Shown: positions 39,237 to 48,903 of the stretch, one piece after another
How the letters are laid out: every line of letters begins with the position of its first letter
How positions within the stretch are numbered: the first letter of the stretch is position 1
NCBI RefSeq assembly: GCF_003387075.1
Contig: NZ_QUMQ01000001.1
Location: forward strand, 2,852,001 to 2,916,000
Reading direction: 5' to 3'
Origin: Asanoa ferruginea
Lineage (GTDB): Bacteria; Actinomycetota; Actinomycetes; Mycobacteriales; Micromonosporaceae
Length of the DNA: 64,000 nt
Program-made: the position numbers and the translations under genes
The notes under the pieces: model-generated
The model's input: the letters and a program-made list of their open reading frames with translations, nothing else
Database searches by the model: none
Told to the model about the DNA's origin: nothing

Positions 39237-39387
39237 GACCGAGCCCCCCGGGGTAATGACCGCCGAACCACAGCGGCCTTACGCAACCTAAGTTGTGTGG
39301 ACCTTGGAAGTCACCTGCATTTCGACATGGCCCACGTCACCCCGGGTGGGGTGCGGGCCGGTCAACCGGCTGCGCGAGGATGGCTTC

Positions 39388-40137
39388 ATGACTGTGGGGA
39401 CGTTGGTGCTGCTCCGGCACGGCGAGAGCGAGTGGAACGCGAAGAACCTCTTCACCGGGTGGGTCGACGTCGACCTGACCGACAAGGGCGAGACCGAGGC
39501 CCGTCGCGGCGGTGCGCTGCTGCGCGAGCATGACCTGCTGCCGGACGTGCTGCACACCAGCGTGCTGCGCCGCGCGATCCGCACCAGCGAGCTGGCGCTG
39601 GGCGAGGCCGGCCGCTCCTGGATCCCGGTGCGCCGGTCCTGGCGGCTCAACGAGCGCCACTACGGTGCGCTCCAGGGCAAAAACAAGAAGCAGACGCTCG
39701 AGGAGTACGGCGAGGAGCAGTTCATGCTCTGGCGCCGGTCCTACGACGTGCCGCCGCCGCCGATCGACCCGACCGACGAGTGGGCGCAGACCGGCGACCC
39801 GCGCTACGCGGAGCTGCCGCCCGAGCTGATGCCGCGCACCGAGTGCCTCAAGGACGTGCTCGTGCGCACGCTGCCCTACTGGTATGACGCGATCGTGCCC
39901 GACCTGCTGGCCGGTAAGACCGTGCTGGTCGCCGCGCACGGCAACTCGCTGCGGGCCGTGGTCAAGCACCTCGACGGCATCTCCGACACGGCGATCGCCA
40001 AGCTCAACATCCCGACCGGGATCCCGCTGCGCTATGACCTGGACGCCAACCTGCGTCCGCTCACGCCCGGTGGCGCCTACCTGGACCCGGAGGCCGCCGC
40101 CGAGGCAGCGGCCGCCGTGGCCAACCAGGGACGTTAG
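39388..40137 (+). CDS. gpmA: 2,3-bisphosphoglycerate-dependent phosphoglycerate mutase
   Basis: This 249-residue glycolytic enzyme interconverts 3- and 2-phosphoglycerate. The phospho-His motif is [26 protein letters not shown], followed by [34 protein letters not shown] and the second His in [20 protein letters not shown]. The length is standard. The ATG at 39388 has GAGGA upstream; the frame to 39295 is not needed. In mycobacteria gpm1 also lies next to senX3-regX3. It overlaps the convergent phoU by 4 bp. Confidence 0.96.
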   Translation: MTVGTLVLLRHGESEWNAKNLFTGWVDVDLTDKGETEARRGGALLREHDLLPDVLHTSVLRRAIRTSELALGEAGRSWIPVRRSWRLNERHYGALQGKNKKQTLEEYGEEQFMLWRRSYDVPPPPIDPTDEWAQTGDPRYAELPPELMPRTECLKDVLVRTLPYWYDAIVPDLLAGKTVLVAAHGNSLRAVVKHLDGISDTAIAKLNIPTGIPLRYDLDANLRPLTPGGAYLDPEAAAEAAAAVANQGR

Positions 40138-40802
40138 TTCGAGTTCGACGAAAGACCCGGCTGTTCGCCGGTCACCAGGTAGATCACGTGGTGGCCGGCG
40201 TTCACCGCGTGGTCGGCGAAGCGCTCGTAGAAGCGGCCGAGCAGGGCGCCGTCGATCGCGGTCTCCGCGCCGTAGGGCCAGTCGGGGCTGAGCATGACCT
40301 TGAACAGCTCGACGTGCAGGGCATCCATCGCGTCGTCGTCGGTTTCGAGCTCAGCGGCGCCGACCGCGTCGAGCTTCGAGAGCACGTCGCCGATCTTCGC
40401 GGCCATCTTGTCGGCCACGGCCGCCTTGGCCGTGAAGACCGGCCGCAGCTCGGCCGGAACGGCCGGCGACGGGTGGCGGCGCAGGGCGGTCTTGGCGACG
40501 TGGTCGGCGAGGTCGCCCATCCGCTCCAGGTCGGCGGCCACCTGAAGCGCGGTGATCAACACCCGCAGGTCGCTCGCGACCGGCGCCTGGCGGGCCATGA
40601 GATCGGTCACCCGGTCTTCGACCTGGTGGTAGAGCGCGTCGACGTCGGCGTCCCGGGAGATCACGTCTTCGGCGGCGGCCCGGTCGGCGAGCAGCAACGC
40701 GGTCGTCGCTTCACCCATCGCGGTGCGCACCGCCTCCGCCATGTCGACCAACAGTTGGCTGACGATGTGCAGGTCAGCGCGGAACTCTTCGCGCAAGGCC
40801 AT
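40134..40802 (-). CDS. phoU: Phosphate-signalling protein PhoU
   Basis: This 222-residue six-helix protein has two PhoU repeats. It starts [25 protein letters not shown], with the metal-binding-type motifs [16 protein letters not shown] and [14 protein letters not shown] in the first half and [16 protein letters not shown] and [22 protein letters not shown] in the second. PhoU links Pst transport to the kinase so that the Pho response is off in high phosphate. It is divergent from the senX3-type kinase, and PHO-box-like motifs lie between. GGAG precedes the ATG. Confidence 0.95.
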   Translation of the reverse strand: MALREEFRADLHIVSQLLVDMAEAVRTAMGEATTALLLADRAAAEDVISRDADVDALYHQVEDRVTDLMARQAPVASDLRVLITALQVAADLERMGDLADHVAKTALRRHPSPAVPAELRPVFTAKAAVADKMAAKIGDVLSKLDAVGAAELETDDDAMDALHVELFKVMLSPDWPYGAETAIDGALLGRFYERFADHAVNAGHHVIYLVTGEQPGLSSNSN

Positions 40803-40887
40803 CTCGGTGCTCCTGGAAAACGGTGTGTCGGTGATGAATCAGGGATGACCGGAGGGTAATGTCCGGCCGGACGTTGAGCTATGTCCG

Positions 40888-40946
40888 GTTCACCGTAGGT
40901 GTATGTCACAGAACACCAGTAAACGGTGCTAGGCCGGCCGGTGAAC
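40888..40946. promoter_or_regulatory. PHO-box-like motifs between phoU and the senX3-type kinase
   Basis: GTTCACCGTAG stands on the + strand at 40888-40898, followed in phase by a degenerate GTGTATGTCAC. On the minus strand GTTCACC occurs at 40946-40940, with GTTTACT two 11-nt steps further on. This opposed pair fits PhoP-type control of both phoU and the kinase genes, though the second repeats are weak. Confidence 0.5.
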
Positions 40947-41017
40947 ATTGCGCGATCTGCGCCCGGTTTGCCCGGCCCGACCAGCGTGTTCGTAAACAAT
41001 GACCCTACGATCGCCTC

Positions 41018-42313
41018 GTGGAATGGGCGATCGTTGCTGGCGCGTGCGTCGTCAGCCTGCTGGCGGGTCTCACCGCCGGGTCGCTGATCCCGCGCTTCAG
41101 GCGACGGGGGTCAGCGGCAGTGGCCGCTACCCGCGCCACCGGCGACGGAAGGCAGGCGATCGCCATCGACCGGCAAGATCCGCAACCGGGGTTGGGTCGC
41201 AAAAGCCTCGATTCGCTGCGGGTCGGCGTGGTCGTGCTCGGCGCCGACGACACCGTCGTCCTGGTCAACCCGGCCGCCCGCGCGATGGGGCTGCTCCGCT
41301 CGGCGGGCACCCCTGGGAGCCTGGTCGCGCACCCGATCATCCGTACCCTGGCCGGCCAGGTCCGTCGCTCCGGCGTCCGCCGCGAGGTCGAGCTCGACCT
41401 GCCGCGCGGCGACGGCAGCGCTTCCGACCCGCTCGGCGTACACCTGCGTGCCGTCGGTCTTGGTGGCAATTTCGTGGCGGTCGAGGCGGCCGACGTGACC
41501 GAGGCACACCGGGTCAGCCGGGTGCGCCGGGACTTCGTCGCCAACGTCAGCCACGAGCTCAAGACCCCGATCGGCGCGCTGCAACTGCTCGCCGAGGCGC
41601 TGCTCGACGCGACCGACCCGACCAACGTCGGCCCGATGCCGGGCGCCGGCCCCGAGGAAGACGTCGCCGCCGCCCGGCGGTTCGCGTTGCGGATCCAGCA
41701 CGAGTCGACCCGGCTCGGCCGGCTGGTCAACGAACTGCTCGACCTGGCCCGCCTCCAGGGCGCTGACCCGCTGCCCGATCCCGAGCCGGTCTCGGTCGAC
41801 TGGGTGGTCGCCGAGGTGATCGACCGCACCCGCACCACCGCGTCGGCCCGCGACATCGAGGTCGTGGTCGAGGGCAAGCGCGGGCTGACCGTCTACGGCA
41901 ACGACAGCCAGGTCGCCACCGCCATCGCCAACCTGGTCGAGAACGCGATCGCCTACTCGAAGGAACAAACCAAGATCGTCATCACGACCGCGCTCGACGA
42001 CGACGCGGTCGTGCTCTCGGTGACCGACCAGGGCATCGGCATCGCCCCGGACGAGGTCGACCGGATCTTCGAGCGGTTCTACCGTGCCGACCGGGCCCGG
42101 TCCCGGGCCACCGGCGGCACCGGCCTAGGTCTGGCCATCGTCAAACACATCGCCACCAACCATGGCGGACGCATCGACGTAGTCAGCACACTCGGGGAGG
42201 GGTCGACGTTCACCCTCCGGCTCCCGGCGAGCCCGCCGGACGCCGCCCTCCCGCTACCCCCGTCAATTGAGATCGTGACTGGATCGGTCGAGTCGAGCCG
42301 GTCCGAGCGGTAA
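41018..42313 (+). CDS. senX3: Phosphate-sensing histidine kinase (SenX3/PhoR type)
   Basis: This 431-residue membrane kinase has an N-terminal helix (WAIVAGACVVSLLAGLTAGSLI), a PAS-like region (SLRVGVVVLGADDTVVLVNPAARAMGLL), HisKA with the phospho-His in VANVSHELKTPIGALQLL, and an ATPase domain (ANLVENAIAYS, TDQGIGIAPDEVDRIFERFYR, GTGLGLAIVKHIA). Order and domains match SenX3-RegX3 of mycobacteria and PhoR-PhoP of streptomycetes. TACGAT (41006-41011) with a 6-nt gap before the GTG implies a leaderless transcript. The regulator follows 13 bp later. Confidence 0.92.
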   Translation: MEWAIVAGACVVSLLAGLTAGSLIPRFRRRGSAAVAATRATGDGRQAIAIDRQDPQPGLGRKSLDSLRVGVVVLGADDTVVLVNPAARAMGLLRSAGTPGSLVAHPIIRTLAGQVRRSGVRREVELDLPRGDGSASDPLGVHLRAVGLGGNFVAVEAADVTEAHRVSRVRRDFVANVSHELKTPIGALQLLAEALLDATDPTNVGPMPGAGPEEDVAAARRFALRIQHESTRLGRLVNELLDLARLQGADPLPDPEPVSVDWVVAEVIDRTRTTASARDIEVVVEGKRGLTVYGNDSQVATAIANLVENAIAYSKEQTKIVITTALDDDAVVLSVTDQGIGIAPDEVDRIFERFYRADRARSRATGGTGLGLAIVKHIATNHGGRIDVVSTLGEGSTFTLRLPASPPDAALPLPPSIEIVTGSVESSRSER

Positions 42314-42326
42314 GGAAGGAAAGTCC

Positions 42327-43010
42327 GTGGCCCGCGTGCTCGTGGTCGAGGACGAAGAGTCGTTCTCCGATGCCCTCTCATACATGCTCCGCAAGGAGGG
42401 TTTCGAGGTTTCGGTCGCACCGACCGGCACCTTGGCGCTGACCGAGTTCGACCGGACCGGCGCCGACATCGTCCTGCTCGACCTGATGCTGCCCGAGATG
42501 TCGGGCACCGAGGTCTGCCGCCAGCTCCGCCAACGCTCGAAGGTGCCGATCATCATGGTCACCGCGCGCGACAGCGAGATCGACAAGGTGGTCGGCCTGG
42601 AGATCGGCGCCGACGACTATGTCACCAAGCCCTACTCGCCGCGCGAGCTGGTCGCCCGGATCCGGGCGGTGCTGCGCCGGCACGGCACGGAGGTCACCGA
42701 GCCCGACACGCCGACCCTGGCCGCCGGCCCGGTCCGGATGGACGTCGAGCGCCACGTGGTGACGGTCGACGGCTCGGCCGTGCAGTTGCCGCTCAAGGAG
42801 TTCGAGCTGCTCGAACTGCTGCTGCGCAACGCCGGCCGGGTGCTGACCCGCGGCCAGCTGATCGACCGCGTCTGGGGCGCCGACTACGTCGGTGACACGA
42901 AGACCCTCGACGTGCACGTCAAGCGGCTGCGCTCGAAGGTCGAGCCCGAACCGTCGACCCCGCGCTTCATCGTCACCGTGCGCGGCCTGGGCTACAAGTT
43001 CGAGCCGTAG
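42327..43010 (+). CDS. regX3: OmpR-family response regulator RegX3/PhoP type
   Basis: This 227-residue regulator has a receiver with ARVLVVEDEESFSDALSYMLRKEGF, the phospho-Asp in ADIVLLDLMLPEMSG, and DDYVTKPYSPRELVARIRAVLRR. Its winged helix ends VWGADYVGDTKTLDVHVKRLRSKVEPEPSTPRFIVTVRGLGYKFEP. It is expected to bind PHO boxes such as the one before pstS. A strong ribosome-binding site (GGAAGGAAAG) precedes the GTG. One base separates its stop from the stop of the convergent conserved gene. Confidence 0.95.
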   Translation: MARVLVVEDEESFSDALSYMLRKEGFEVSVAPTGTLALTEFDRTGADIVLLDLMLPEMSGTEVCRQLRQRSKVPIIMVTARDSEIDKVVGLEIGADDYVTKPYSPRELVARIRAVLRRHGTEVTEPDTPTLAAGPVRMDVERHVVTVDGSAVQLPLKEFELLELLLRNAGRVLTRGQLIDRVWGADYVGDTKTLDVHVKRLRSKVEPEPSTPRFIVTVRGLGYKFEP

Positions 43011-43011
43011 G

Positions 43012-43887
43012 TCAGCTCTTCTTGGGCGGGGTGGCCGGCTCGCGGCCGCCGTGGAGCTCGCGGGCCAGCGGCAGGCGGCGCTTCGGGTCGGCCGGGTGGG
43101 GTGCGACCACGCCGCGGCGGGCGCGGGCGGCGCACAGCTCGGCCAGCTTGGCGTAGGCCGACTTGCCGATCAGGGCGACCAGCTCCGGCTCGTAGGACTG
43201 CCACATCGGCTCGCGGCCCACGTGGGCGTCTGGCGACGACGTGCACCACCAGTGCAGGTCGTGGCCCCCGGAGCCCCAGCCACGCCGGTCGAACTCGGTC
43301 AGCGTGGTGATCAGGATCTTGGTGTCGTCGGGGCGCTTGTGCCAATCCTGGTCGCGGCGGACCGGGAGCTGCCAGCACACGTCGGGCTTGTATTCCAGCG
43401 GGTGCACGCCGTCGCGCAGGGCCTGGGCGTGCAGCGCGCAGCCGCCGCCGGCCGGGAAGTCGGCGTCGTTGAGGAACACGCACGGGCCGTCTTCGCCCTG
43501 GGTGGCGGTGCGCCGGGCCGGCGTCTTGCCGTCGACCGTGTCCATCTCGGTGTAGTTCTTGAACCCGCGGCGGTAGTGCTGCCAGGTCTCCGGCGTCAGC
43601 TTCTTGGCCGCGGCACGCACCCGGGACTCGTCGTCGGAGTCGGTGAAGAACGCGCCGTGCGAGCAGCAGCCGTCTTCGGCCCGGCCCTCGATGATGCCGT
43701 GGCAGCCCTTGCCGAAGATGCACGTCCAGCGGGAGAGCAACCAGGTGAGGTCGGCGCGGATGAGGTGTTTGGGGTCCTCCGGATCGAAGAACTCCACCCA
43801 TTCCCGCGGAAAGTCGAGGTCTACCTCGCGGCTGCGCGGGTCGTCGGCCGAGTCGACGAGAACGCGAAGTTGGTTGCGTGCTGGCAC
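43012..43887 (-). CDS. Conserved actinobacterial Cys/His-rich protein (Rv0495c-like)
   Basis: This 291-residue soluble protein of unknown function has many Cys and His in a conserved-looking pattern: [62 protein letters not shown] and [11 protein letters not shown]. The pattern suggests a metal or Fe-S site. By position it matches Rv0495c, between regX3 and ppx in M. tuberculosis. The GTG start follows TAGTCT (43899-43894 on this strand) with a 6-nt gap. Its linkage to phosphate and polyphosphate genes may be functional. Confidence 0.8.
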   Translation of the reverse strand: MPARNQLRVLVDSADDPRSREVDLDFPREWVEFFDPEDPKHLIRADLTWLLSRWTCIFGKGCHGIIEGRAEDGCCSHGAFFTDSDDESRVRAAAKKLTPETWQHYRRGFKNYTEMDTVDGKTPARRTATQGEDGPCVFLNDADFPAGGGCALHAQALRDGVHPLEYKPDVCWQLPVRRDQDWHKRPDDTKILITTLTEFDRRGWGSGGHDLHWWCTSSPDAHVGREPMWQSYEPELVALIGKSAYAKLAELCAARARRGVVAPHPADPKRRLPLARELHGGREPATPPKKS

Positions 43888-43960
43888 CCGACAAGACTAC
43901 GCCCGAATAGGCCGCGAGCCTTCGTGCCGCACGGTAACCCGCGCCCCATAAGGTGCGCCT

Positions 43961-44905
43961 ATGAGGCTGGGCGTGCTCGACGTCGGTTCCAACACCGTGC
44001 ACCTGCTGCTGGTGGACGCGCATCATGGTGCGCACCCGTGGCCGGCGCACTCGGAGAAGGCGGTGTTGCGGCTCGCCGAGCAGATCGGTCCGGACGGCGC
44101 GCTCACCGACGCGGGGTCCGACGCGCTGGTCAAAGCCGTGCACGACGCCCAGGTCAGCGCCAAGAAGCTGAAGGCCGACGACCTGCTCGCTTTCGCGACC
44201 TCCGCGGTGCGCGACGCGACCAACGCCCGCGACGTGCTGGCCCGGGTGCGCAAGGAGACGGGGGTACGCCTCCAGGTGCTCTCCGGAGCCGACGAGGCCC
44301 GGGCCACCTTCCTGGCCGTACGCCGGTGGTTCGGTTGGTCGGCGGGTCGGCTCCTGGTCCTCGACATCGGCGGCGGCTCGCTGGAAATCGCGGCCGGCAT
44401 CGACGAGACGCCGGACCTGGCGATGTCGCTGCCGCTGGGTGCCGGGCGGCTCAGCCGGGAGCTGCTCGGCGTCGACCGCGACACCTCTTCCCCACCGTCG
44501 CCGAAGGCCGTCGACGAGCTTCAGCACTACGTCGAGAAGCAGCTCGACGGTGCCGTCGCGAAGCTCGCCGACGCCAAGTGGGACCGCGCGGTCGCCACCT
44601 CGAAGACGTTCCGCACCCTGGCCCGGCTCGCCGGCGCCGCGCCGTCCCGGCAGGGGCTGTGGGAGCCGCGCGCGCTGCCGGTGCACGGCCTGCGTCAGGT
44701 GCTCGGCTTCATCCGGCTGATCCCGCCGCGCCAGGTCTACGAGCTGGAGGGGGTCAGCGCCAGCCGGTCGCACCAGCTGCTGGCCGGTGCCGTGGTGGCC
44801 GAGGCGGTGCTCCGGAAGCTCCAGATCGAGTCCGTCGACATCTGCCCGTGGGCACTGCGGGAAGGTGTGATCTTACGGCGTCTCGATCAGCTTGAATCGG
44901 CATAA
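43961..44905 (+). CDS. ppx: Exopolyphosphatase (Ppx/GppA family)
   Basis: This 314-residue ASKHA-fold phosphatase has phosphate-binding loops RLGVLDVGSNTVHLLLVD and LLVLDIGGGSLEIAAG, with LLAFATSAVRDATN and VLSGADEARATFLAVRRWFG between. Ppx/GppA enzymes degrade polyphosphate or pppGpp; the short actinobacterial type (as Rv0496) lacks the C-terminal HD domain, as here. TAAGGT (43949-43954) and a 6-nt gap precede the ATG. Its neighbourhood with senX3-regX3 and phoU supports a role in phosphate storage. Confidence 0.93.
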   Translation: MRLGVLDVGSNTVHLLLVDAHHGAHPWPAHSEKAVLRLAEQIGPDGALTDAGSDALVKAVHDAQVSAKKLKADDLLAFATSAVRDATNARDVLARVRKETGVRLQVLSGADEARATFLAVRRWFGWSAGRLLVLDIGGGSLEIAAGIDETPDLAMSLPLGAGRLSRELLGVDRDTSSPPSPKAVDELQHYVEKQLDGAVAKLADAKWDRAVATSKTFRTLARLAGAAPSRQGLWEPRALPVHGLRQVLGFIRLIPPRQVYELEGVSASRSHQLLAGAVVAEAVLRKLQIESVDICPWALREGVILRRLDQLESA

Positions 44906-44966
44906 ACGAGGGATTTGCGGTGGCTCGTCCGAGTGAGTGGAGCCACGTAGGGCTACCCTGACAGTC

Positions 44967-45767
44967 GTGACCTCGCGCACCCCCGTACTCCTGTCAAGCT
45001 CTTCGGTCTTCCCCGAGCCGACCGCGGCGGCCTTCGAGATGGCCGCGGCGCTGGGCTACGACGGCGTCGAAGTCATGGTCTGGACCGACGCGGTGAGCCA
45101 GGATGCCGGCGCCCTTCGCGGGCTGGCCGCCCACTACGGCGTGCCGGTGCTCTCCGTGCACGCGCCCTGCCTGCTGGTCACCCAGCGGGTCTGGAGCTCC
45201 GACCCGTGGGAGCGGCTGCGCCGCGCGGCCGAGCTGGCCGAGGCGGTGGAGGCGCCGACCGTCGTCGTGCACCCGCCCTTCACCTGGCAGCGCGACTATG
45301 CCCGGTCGTTCCAGCCGGGGCTGGAGCGGATCGCACACAAGCACAGCGACCTGACCTTCGCGATCGAGAACATGTTCCCCGTACGCATGGCGGGTCGCGA
45401 GTTCGTGCCCTACCAGCCCGGCTGGAACCCGACCGAGGCCGGTTTCGGCGCCTACACGCTCGACCTGTCGCACTGTGCCGCGTCGCGCACCGACGCGCTG
45501 GCCATGGCCGACTCGATGGGCGACGGGCTCAAGCACGTGCACCTGGGCGACGGCAGCGGCGAGGGGCGCGACGAGCACCTGGTGCCCGGGCGCGGCAACC
45601 AGCCCTGCGGCGAGCTGCTCGAGTCGCTGGCCGGGCGGGGTTTCCGCGGCTCGATCGCCGTGGAGGTCAACACCCGGGGCGCCAAGAGCCGCGCGGTCCG
45701 CGAGGCAGATCTTCGGGCCGCGCTCGAGTTTGCCCGCCAGCACCTCCCGGCACCGGCGAAGGTCTAG
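44967..45767 (+). CDS. Sugar phosphate isomerase/epimerase-like TIM barrel (Rv0498-like)
   Basis: This 266-residue protein of the AP-endonuclease-2/xylose-isomerase-like TIM-barrel family has metal-site residues in [72 protein letters not shown] and [12 protein letters not shown]. The substrate is unknown. The GTG at 44967 follows TACCCT (44954-44959) with a 7-nt gap, which excludes the longer frame from 44937. Its TAG lies in a CTAG shared with the convergent CGNR gene. Confidence 0.87.
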   Translation: MTSRTPVLLSSSSVFPEPTAAAFEMAAALGYDGVEVMVWTDAVSQDAGALRGLAAHYGVPVLSVHAPCLLVTQRVWSSDPWERLRRAAELAEAVEAPTVVVHPPFTWQRDYARSFQPGLERIAHKHSDLTFAIENMFPVRMAGREFVPYQPGWNPTEAGFGAYTLDLSHCAASRTDALAMADSMGDGLKHVHLGDGSGEGRDEHLVPGRGNQPCGELLESLAGRGFRGSIAVEVNTRGAKSRAVREADLRAALEFARQHLPAPAKV

Positions 45768-46297
45768 ACGCCAGCTAGCGTGGCCCGCTTGCGGGCCCGG
45801 TGCGCCGCCACGTGCGAACGGGTGGCGCAGCGTTCCGAGCAGAACCGCCGGCAGTTGTTGGACGACGTGTCCAAGTAGACGTTGCCGCACCGGTCGTCGG
45901 CGCAGACACCGAACCGGGCGCTGCCGTGGGTGGTCAGCCAGACGGCCAGGCCCCAGACGGCGGCGGCGAGGTATTCGGAGCTGGCCGACGCGCCGCGGCT
46001 GGTGACGTGCATATGCCAGTCGCTGGCGTCATGGCCGGAGATGCGCGGCTGGACCGGATGGTCTTTGAGAAGCGTGTTGATCTCGTTGACGGCCTCGGTG
46101 TCGCGACCGGCGCTGCCGAGCAGGAAGACGTCGCGCAGCCGCTTCTGAGCACGCCGGAACGCCGCCACATCACGCTCGGTGACCTCGTCGCGCATCCAGA
46201 CGTTGTCGGAGGTGAAAACGGCCCGCAGGTCGTCGATCCCCTCCATGGGGGCGTTGACCAGGTCAACGGCGGTGCGCGCGTACGCATCGAAGTTCAC
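45764..46297 (-). CDS. CGNR zinc-finger protein (ABATE-type)
   Basis: This 177-residue protein has an N-terminal ABATE-like stress-sensing domain ([16 protein letters not shown] onward) and a C-terminal CGNR zinc finger ([40 protein letters not shown]). The finger probably binds nucleic acid. The GTG at 46297 follows TACGGT (46309-46304 on this strand) with a 6-nt gap, so the longer frame to 46363 is rejected. The last base pairs, CTAG, are shared with the stop of the convergent gene. Confidence 0.88.
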   Translation of the reverse strand: MNFDAYARTAVDLVNAPMEGIDDLRAVFTSDNVWMRDEVTERDVAAFRRAQKRLRDVFLLGSAGRDTEAVNEINTLLKDHPVQPRISGHDASDWHMHVTSRGASASSEYLAAAVWGLAVWLTTHGSARFGVCADDRCGNVYLDTSSNNCRRFCSERCATRSHVAAHRARKRATLAGV

Positions 46298-46434
46298 CCG
46301 ACAACCGTAGACGACGCGCAACCCGGGTGCCTCGTCCGTCGGGTCACTCTGCGACGGTGCCACTCCGCTAAGCGATCATGGTGGGCTCCGACGCTCGCCG
46401 AGAACCACGCGTCCGTGGGCGTTACGCTGCCGTC

Positions 46435-47355
46435 ATGCTCCGATCGGTCATCCTTGCCGCGTCCCGGTCATCCCGGGTCGAGCGGCTCGTCGAGACGGCT
46501 CCGCTGACCCGCGACGTCGTCCACCGCTTCATCGCCGGCACCACGGCCGATGACGCTCTGCACGCCACCCGCGACCTGGTCGGCGACGGCCTGCGGGTCA
46601 CCCTCGACCACCTCGGTGAGGACACCGTCACCCCCGAGCAGGCGACCGGGATCAAAGCCGAATACCTCGCGCTGCTGACCGCCCTCTCCGGGGCCGGCCT
46701 GACCCCCGCGGCCGAGGTCAGTGTCAAGCTCTCGGCCCTCGGCCAGAAGTTCGACGAGCAGCTCTCCTACGACCTCGCGCGGCAGATCTGCGCCGCGGCG
46801 GCCGACGCCGGCACGACGGTGACCCTCGACATGGAGGACCACACCACGACCGACTCGACGTTGGAGATCCTCGCGAAGCTCCGGCTCGACTACCCGGGCA
46901 CCGGTGCCGTGTTGCAGGCCTACCTGCGCCGCACCGAGGCCGACTGCCGCGAGCTGGCCGGGCTGGGCTCCCGGGTGCGGCTCTGCAAGGGCGCCTACAA
47001 GGAACCCGAGTCGGTGGCGTTCCAGTCGGCGGTCGACGTCGACAAGTCCTATGTGCGCTGCATGAACATCCTGATGTCGGGCGAGGGCTACCCGATGCTG
47101 GCCACCCACGACCCGCGGCTGATCGCGATCGGCGAAGACCGGGCCCGCTGGTTCGACCGGGCGCCCGACGCGTTCGAGTTCCAGCTCCTGCACGGGGTGC
47201 GCCCCGACGAGCAGCACCGGCTGGCGGCGGAGGGCTACACCGTGCGGGTCTACGTGCCCTACGGCGACGACTGGTACGGCTACATGATGCGCCGTCTCGC
47301 CGAGCGCCCGGCCAACCTGCTGTTCTTCGCCCGCGCGATGAAGTCGCGAAAGTAA
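46435..47355 (+). CDS. Proline dehydrogenase
   Basis: This 306-residue monofunctional FAD enzyme oxidises proline to pyrroline-5-carboxylate. It has the PRODH barrel segments VSVKLSALGQKFDEQL, VTLDMEDHTTTDSTLEIL, GAVLQAYLRRTEADCREL, RVRLCKGAYKEPESVAFQ, LATHDPRLIAI, FEFQLLHGVRPDEQHRL and VRVYVPYGDDWYGYMMRRLAERPAN, whose Arg pair contacts the substrate. TACGCT (46423-46428) with a 6-nt gap fixes the ATG at 46435. No P5C dehydrogenase is adjacent. In mycobacteria this position is held by proC rather than putB. Confidence 0.93.
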   Translation: MLRSVILAASRSSRVERLVETAPLTRDVVHRFIAGTTADDALHATRDLVGDGLRVTLDHLGEDTVTPEQATGIKAEYLALLTALSGAGLTPAAEVSVKLSALGQKFDEQLSYDLARQICAAAADAGTTVTLDMEDHTTTDSTLEILAKLRLDYPGTGAVLQAYLRRTEADCRELAGLGSRVRLCKGAYKEPESVAFQSAVDVDKSYVRCMNILMSGEGYPMLATHDPRLIAIGEDRARWFDRAPDAFEFQLLHGVRPDEQHRLAAEGYTVRVYVPYGDDWYGYMMRRLAERPANLLFFARAMKSRK

Positions 47356-47408
47356 CTCATCCGAACGGCTGATCCCTCGATCGGGTGGACGGCCTTAATC
47401 TCCCCCGG

Positions 47409-48719
47409 ATGGCTGAGCAAACAGGTGCGCCGGCACCACGCCGGCGATGGCCCGTGTGGCTCCCCATCGGCCTGGTGGTCGCGCTGGTGCTGTGTGTCGC
47501 GCCAGTCGCGGTGGGTGTTCTTGTCCTGCGTGGGCTCGACAGCCCGGCCTGGACGGTGACCCCGGCCGCCAAGGCGGAGCCGGCGCCCAGCCCGGTGGCC
47601 GGCGACGACACCCGGGTCACCGCAGCCTGGCTGCGCCAACGGATCGGCGACGCGCTGACGGCACAGGGCGCCGCGCTGCTCAAGGGCGACCAGGCCGGTT
47701 TCCTCGCCGTGGCCGACCCCGCCAGCCCGGCGGCCGCGGCGCTGCGCGAGCAGTTCGGGTCGCTGCGGGCCATGAAGGTCACCCGCTGGGCGGCCACCGC
47801 CGACGCCATCCCGTCGTCGGTCGGTGCCAACAAGTGGCGCACCCTGGTCGAGGTCGACCACTGCTTCGTCGAGCCCGATTGCCAGCCGATGACGATCACC
47901 TACGGCACGGTCTGGACCGACACCGCGGCCGGGCTCAAGCTGGTCGGCGTCGAGCCGTCGATGTCGACCTACGACGGCCCCCGCCCCTGGGAGGTCGACC
48001 CGATGGTGGTGGCGACCGGCAAGCGAGTCATGGTGGCCACCACGCCGGCCCTGCGGGGGCAACTCAAGACCGTGCTGGCCGAGGCGGAGAAGGCCGCGGT
48101 GGTGGCCGACCGCTACACGGTGGGCGGGCCGCCGCCGGCGCACTACGAGGTGTTCTACGCGGGCGTGGCGGAGTGGAAACGCTGGTTCGGCGGCAAGCGG
48201 CCGTCGTGGACCGCCGGCTATGCCCTGCCGGTCGGCGGGCGCCAGATCGACGTGGTGATCAACGCGGCCGCGCCGCATCGCAACGACCTCGACGATCTGC
48301 TCCGGCACGAGATGACGCACGCCTCGACGATGCCGCCGACGGGCTTCCCGGCGTCGGCCTGGTGGCTGGTCGAGGGGATCGCCGAACTCGCCGGCTCCGG
48401 TGGCGCGTCGCCGCAGAGCTATGAAGGCATCCAAGAGGTGCGCAAGCTGGTCAAGGAGCGCAACTGGACCGGCCCGCTCCAGGACCTCAAGATCGCCGAC
48501 AACGCCGCCGACTGGGAGGTGGCCGGCGCCTACGGCATCGGTTATCTGGCCGTCCGGCAGCTCGCGGAGCGGTTCGGCGAGGCCGACGTGCTGGCCTTCC
48601 TGAAGGCGCTCACGCACGACCGGATCGAGATCAACGAGGCGAGCCAGCAGGTCTTCGGCGAGCCGTGGTCGCTGCTCAATGATCAATGCGTGGCCGCCGT
48701 ACGGGCCGCCGCCAGATGA
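47409..48719 (+). CDS. Membrane-anchored peptidase MA-like metallohydrolase
   Basis: This 436-residue protein has one N-terminal membrane helix (WLPIGLVVALVLCVAPVAVGVLVL) and a large extracytoplasmic part. The zinc motif is HEMTH (LLRHEMTHASTM) with a downstream Glu in WWLVEGIAEL, the gluzincin (peptidase MA) arrangement. A VDHCFVEPDCQPMTITYG segment with two Cys lies in the first half. The natural substrate is unknown. TAATCT (47396-47401) with a 7-nt gap makes the ATG at 47409 the likely start rather than the GTG at 47385. Confidence 0.82.
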   Translation: MAEQTGAPAPRRRWPVWLPIGLVVALVLCVAPVAVGVLVLRGLDSPAWTVTPAAKAEPAPSPVAGDDTRVTAAWLRQRIGDALTAQGAALLKGDQAGFLAVADPASPAAAALREQFGSLRAMKVTRWAATADAIPSSVGANKWRTLVEVDHCFVEPDCQPMTITYGTVWTDTAAGLKLVGVEPSMSTYDGPRPWEVDPMVVATGKRVMVATTPALRGQLKTVLAEAEKAAVVADRYTVGGPPPAHYEVFYAGVAEWKRWFGGKRPSWTAGYALPVGGRQIDVVINAAAPHRNDLDDLLRHEMTHASTMPPTGFPASAWWLVEGIAELAGSGGASPQSYEGIQEVRKLVKERNWTGPLQDLKIADNAADWEVAGAYGIGYLAVRQLAERFGEADVLAFLKALTHDRIEINEASQQVFGEPWSLLNDQCVAAVRAAAR

Positions 48720-48903
48720 TCTTGGAGTTTTAGCCCGTCTGAGATGTCCCCTTTAGGGGTAAATTTCGGGAAAACTCGGTGAGTTGGCTTGACGAACCAT
48801 GATCAAAGCGGTGAAGGCATCGCGCCGGTAACAACCGCACCGCTACCGTACTAGCTACACGCGCGTTGACGGCGCGCGCCGGGGATGGATTGGTTGGTGA
48901 GCC
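48720..48903 (+). promoter_or_regulatory. Leader and promoter region of bldC
   Basis: This 184-bp region holds a near-palindrome CCCCTTTAGGGG (48748-48759) inside an AT-richer stretch, two TTGACG -35-like hexamers (48789-48794 and 48866-48871) and a TACTAGCT near 48848. GTCCCCTTTAG (48746-48756) is the exact reverse complement of an 11-mer at 22816-22826. The bldC start has only a weak GGTGAG upstream. Confidence 0.45.

Noticed and set aside
42892-44895. A 667-codon plus-strand open frame running from within regX3 through the Rv0495c-like gene into ppx
   Set aside because: It crosses three real genes in wrong frames. Its residues (poly-Arg, poly-Gly) reflect GC bias only.
45764-45767. CTAG shared by two convergent stops, considered as a remnant of the MITE insertion site
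   Set aside because: No inverted repeat or extra sequence is present; CTAG naturally provides TAG on both strands for tightly packed convergent genes.
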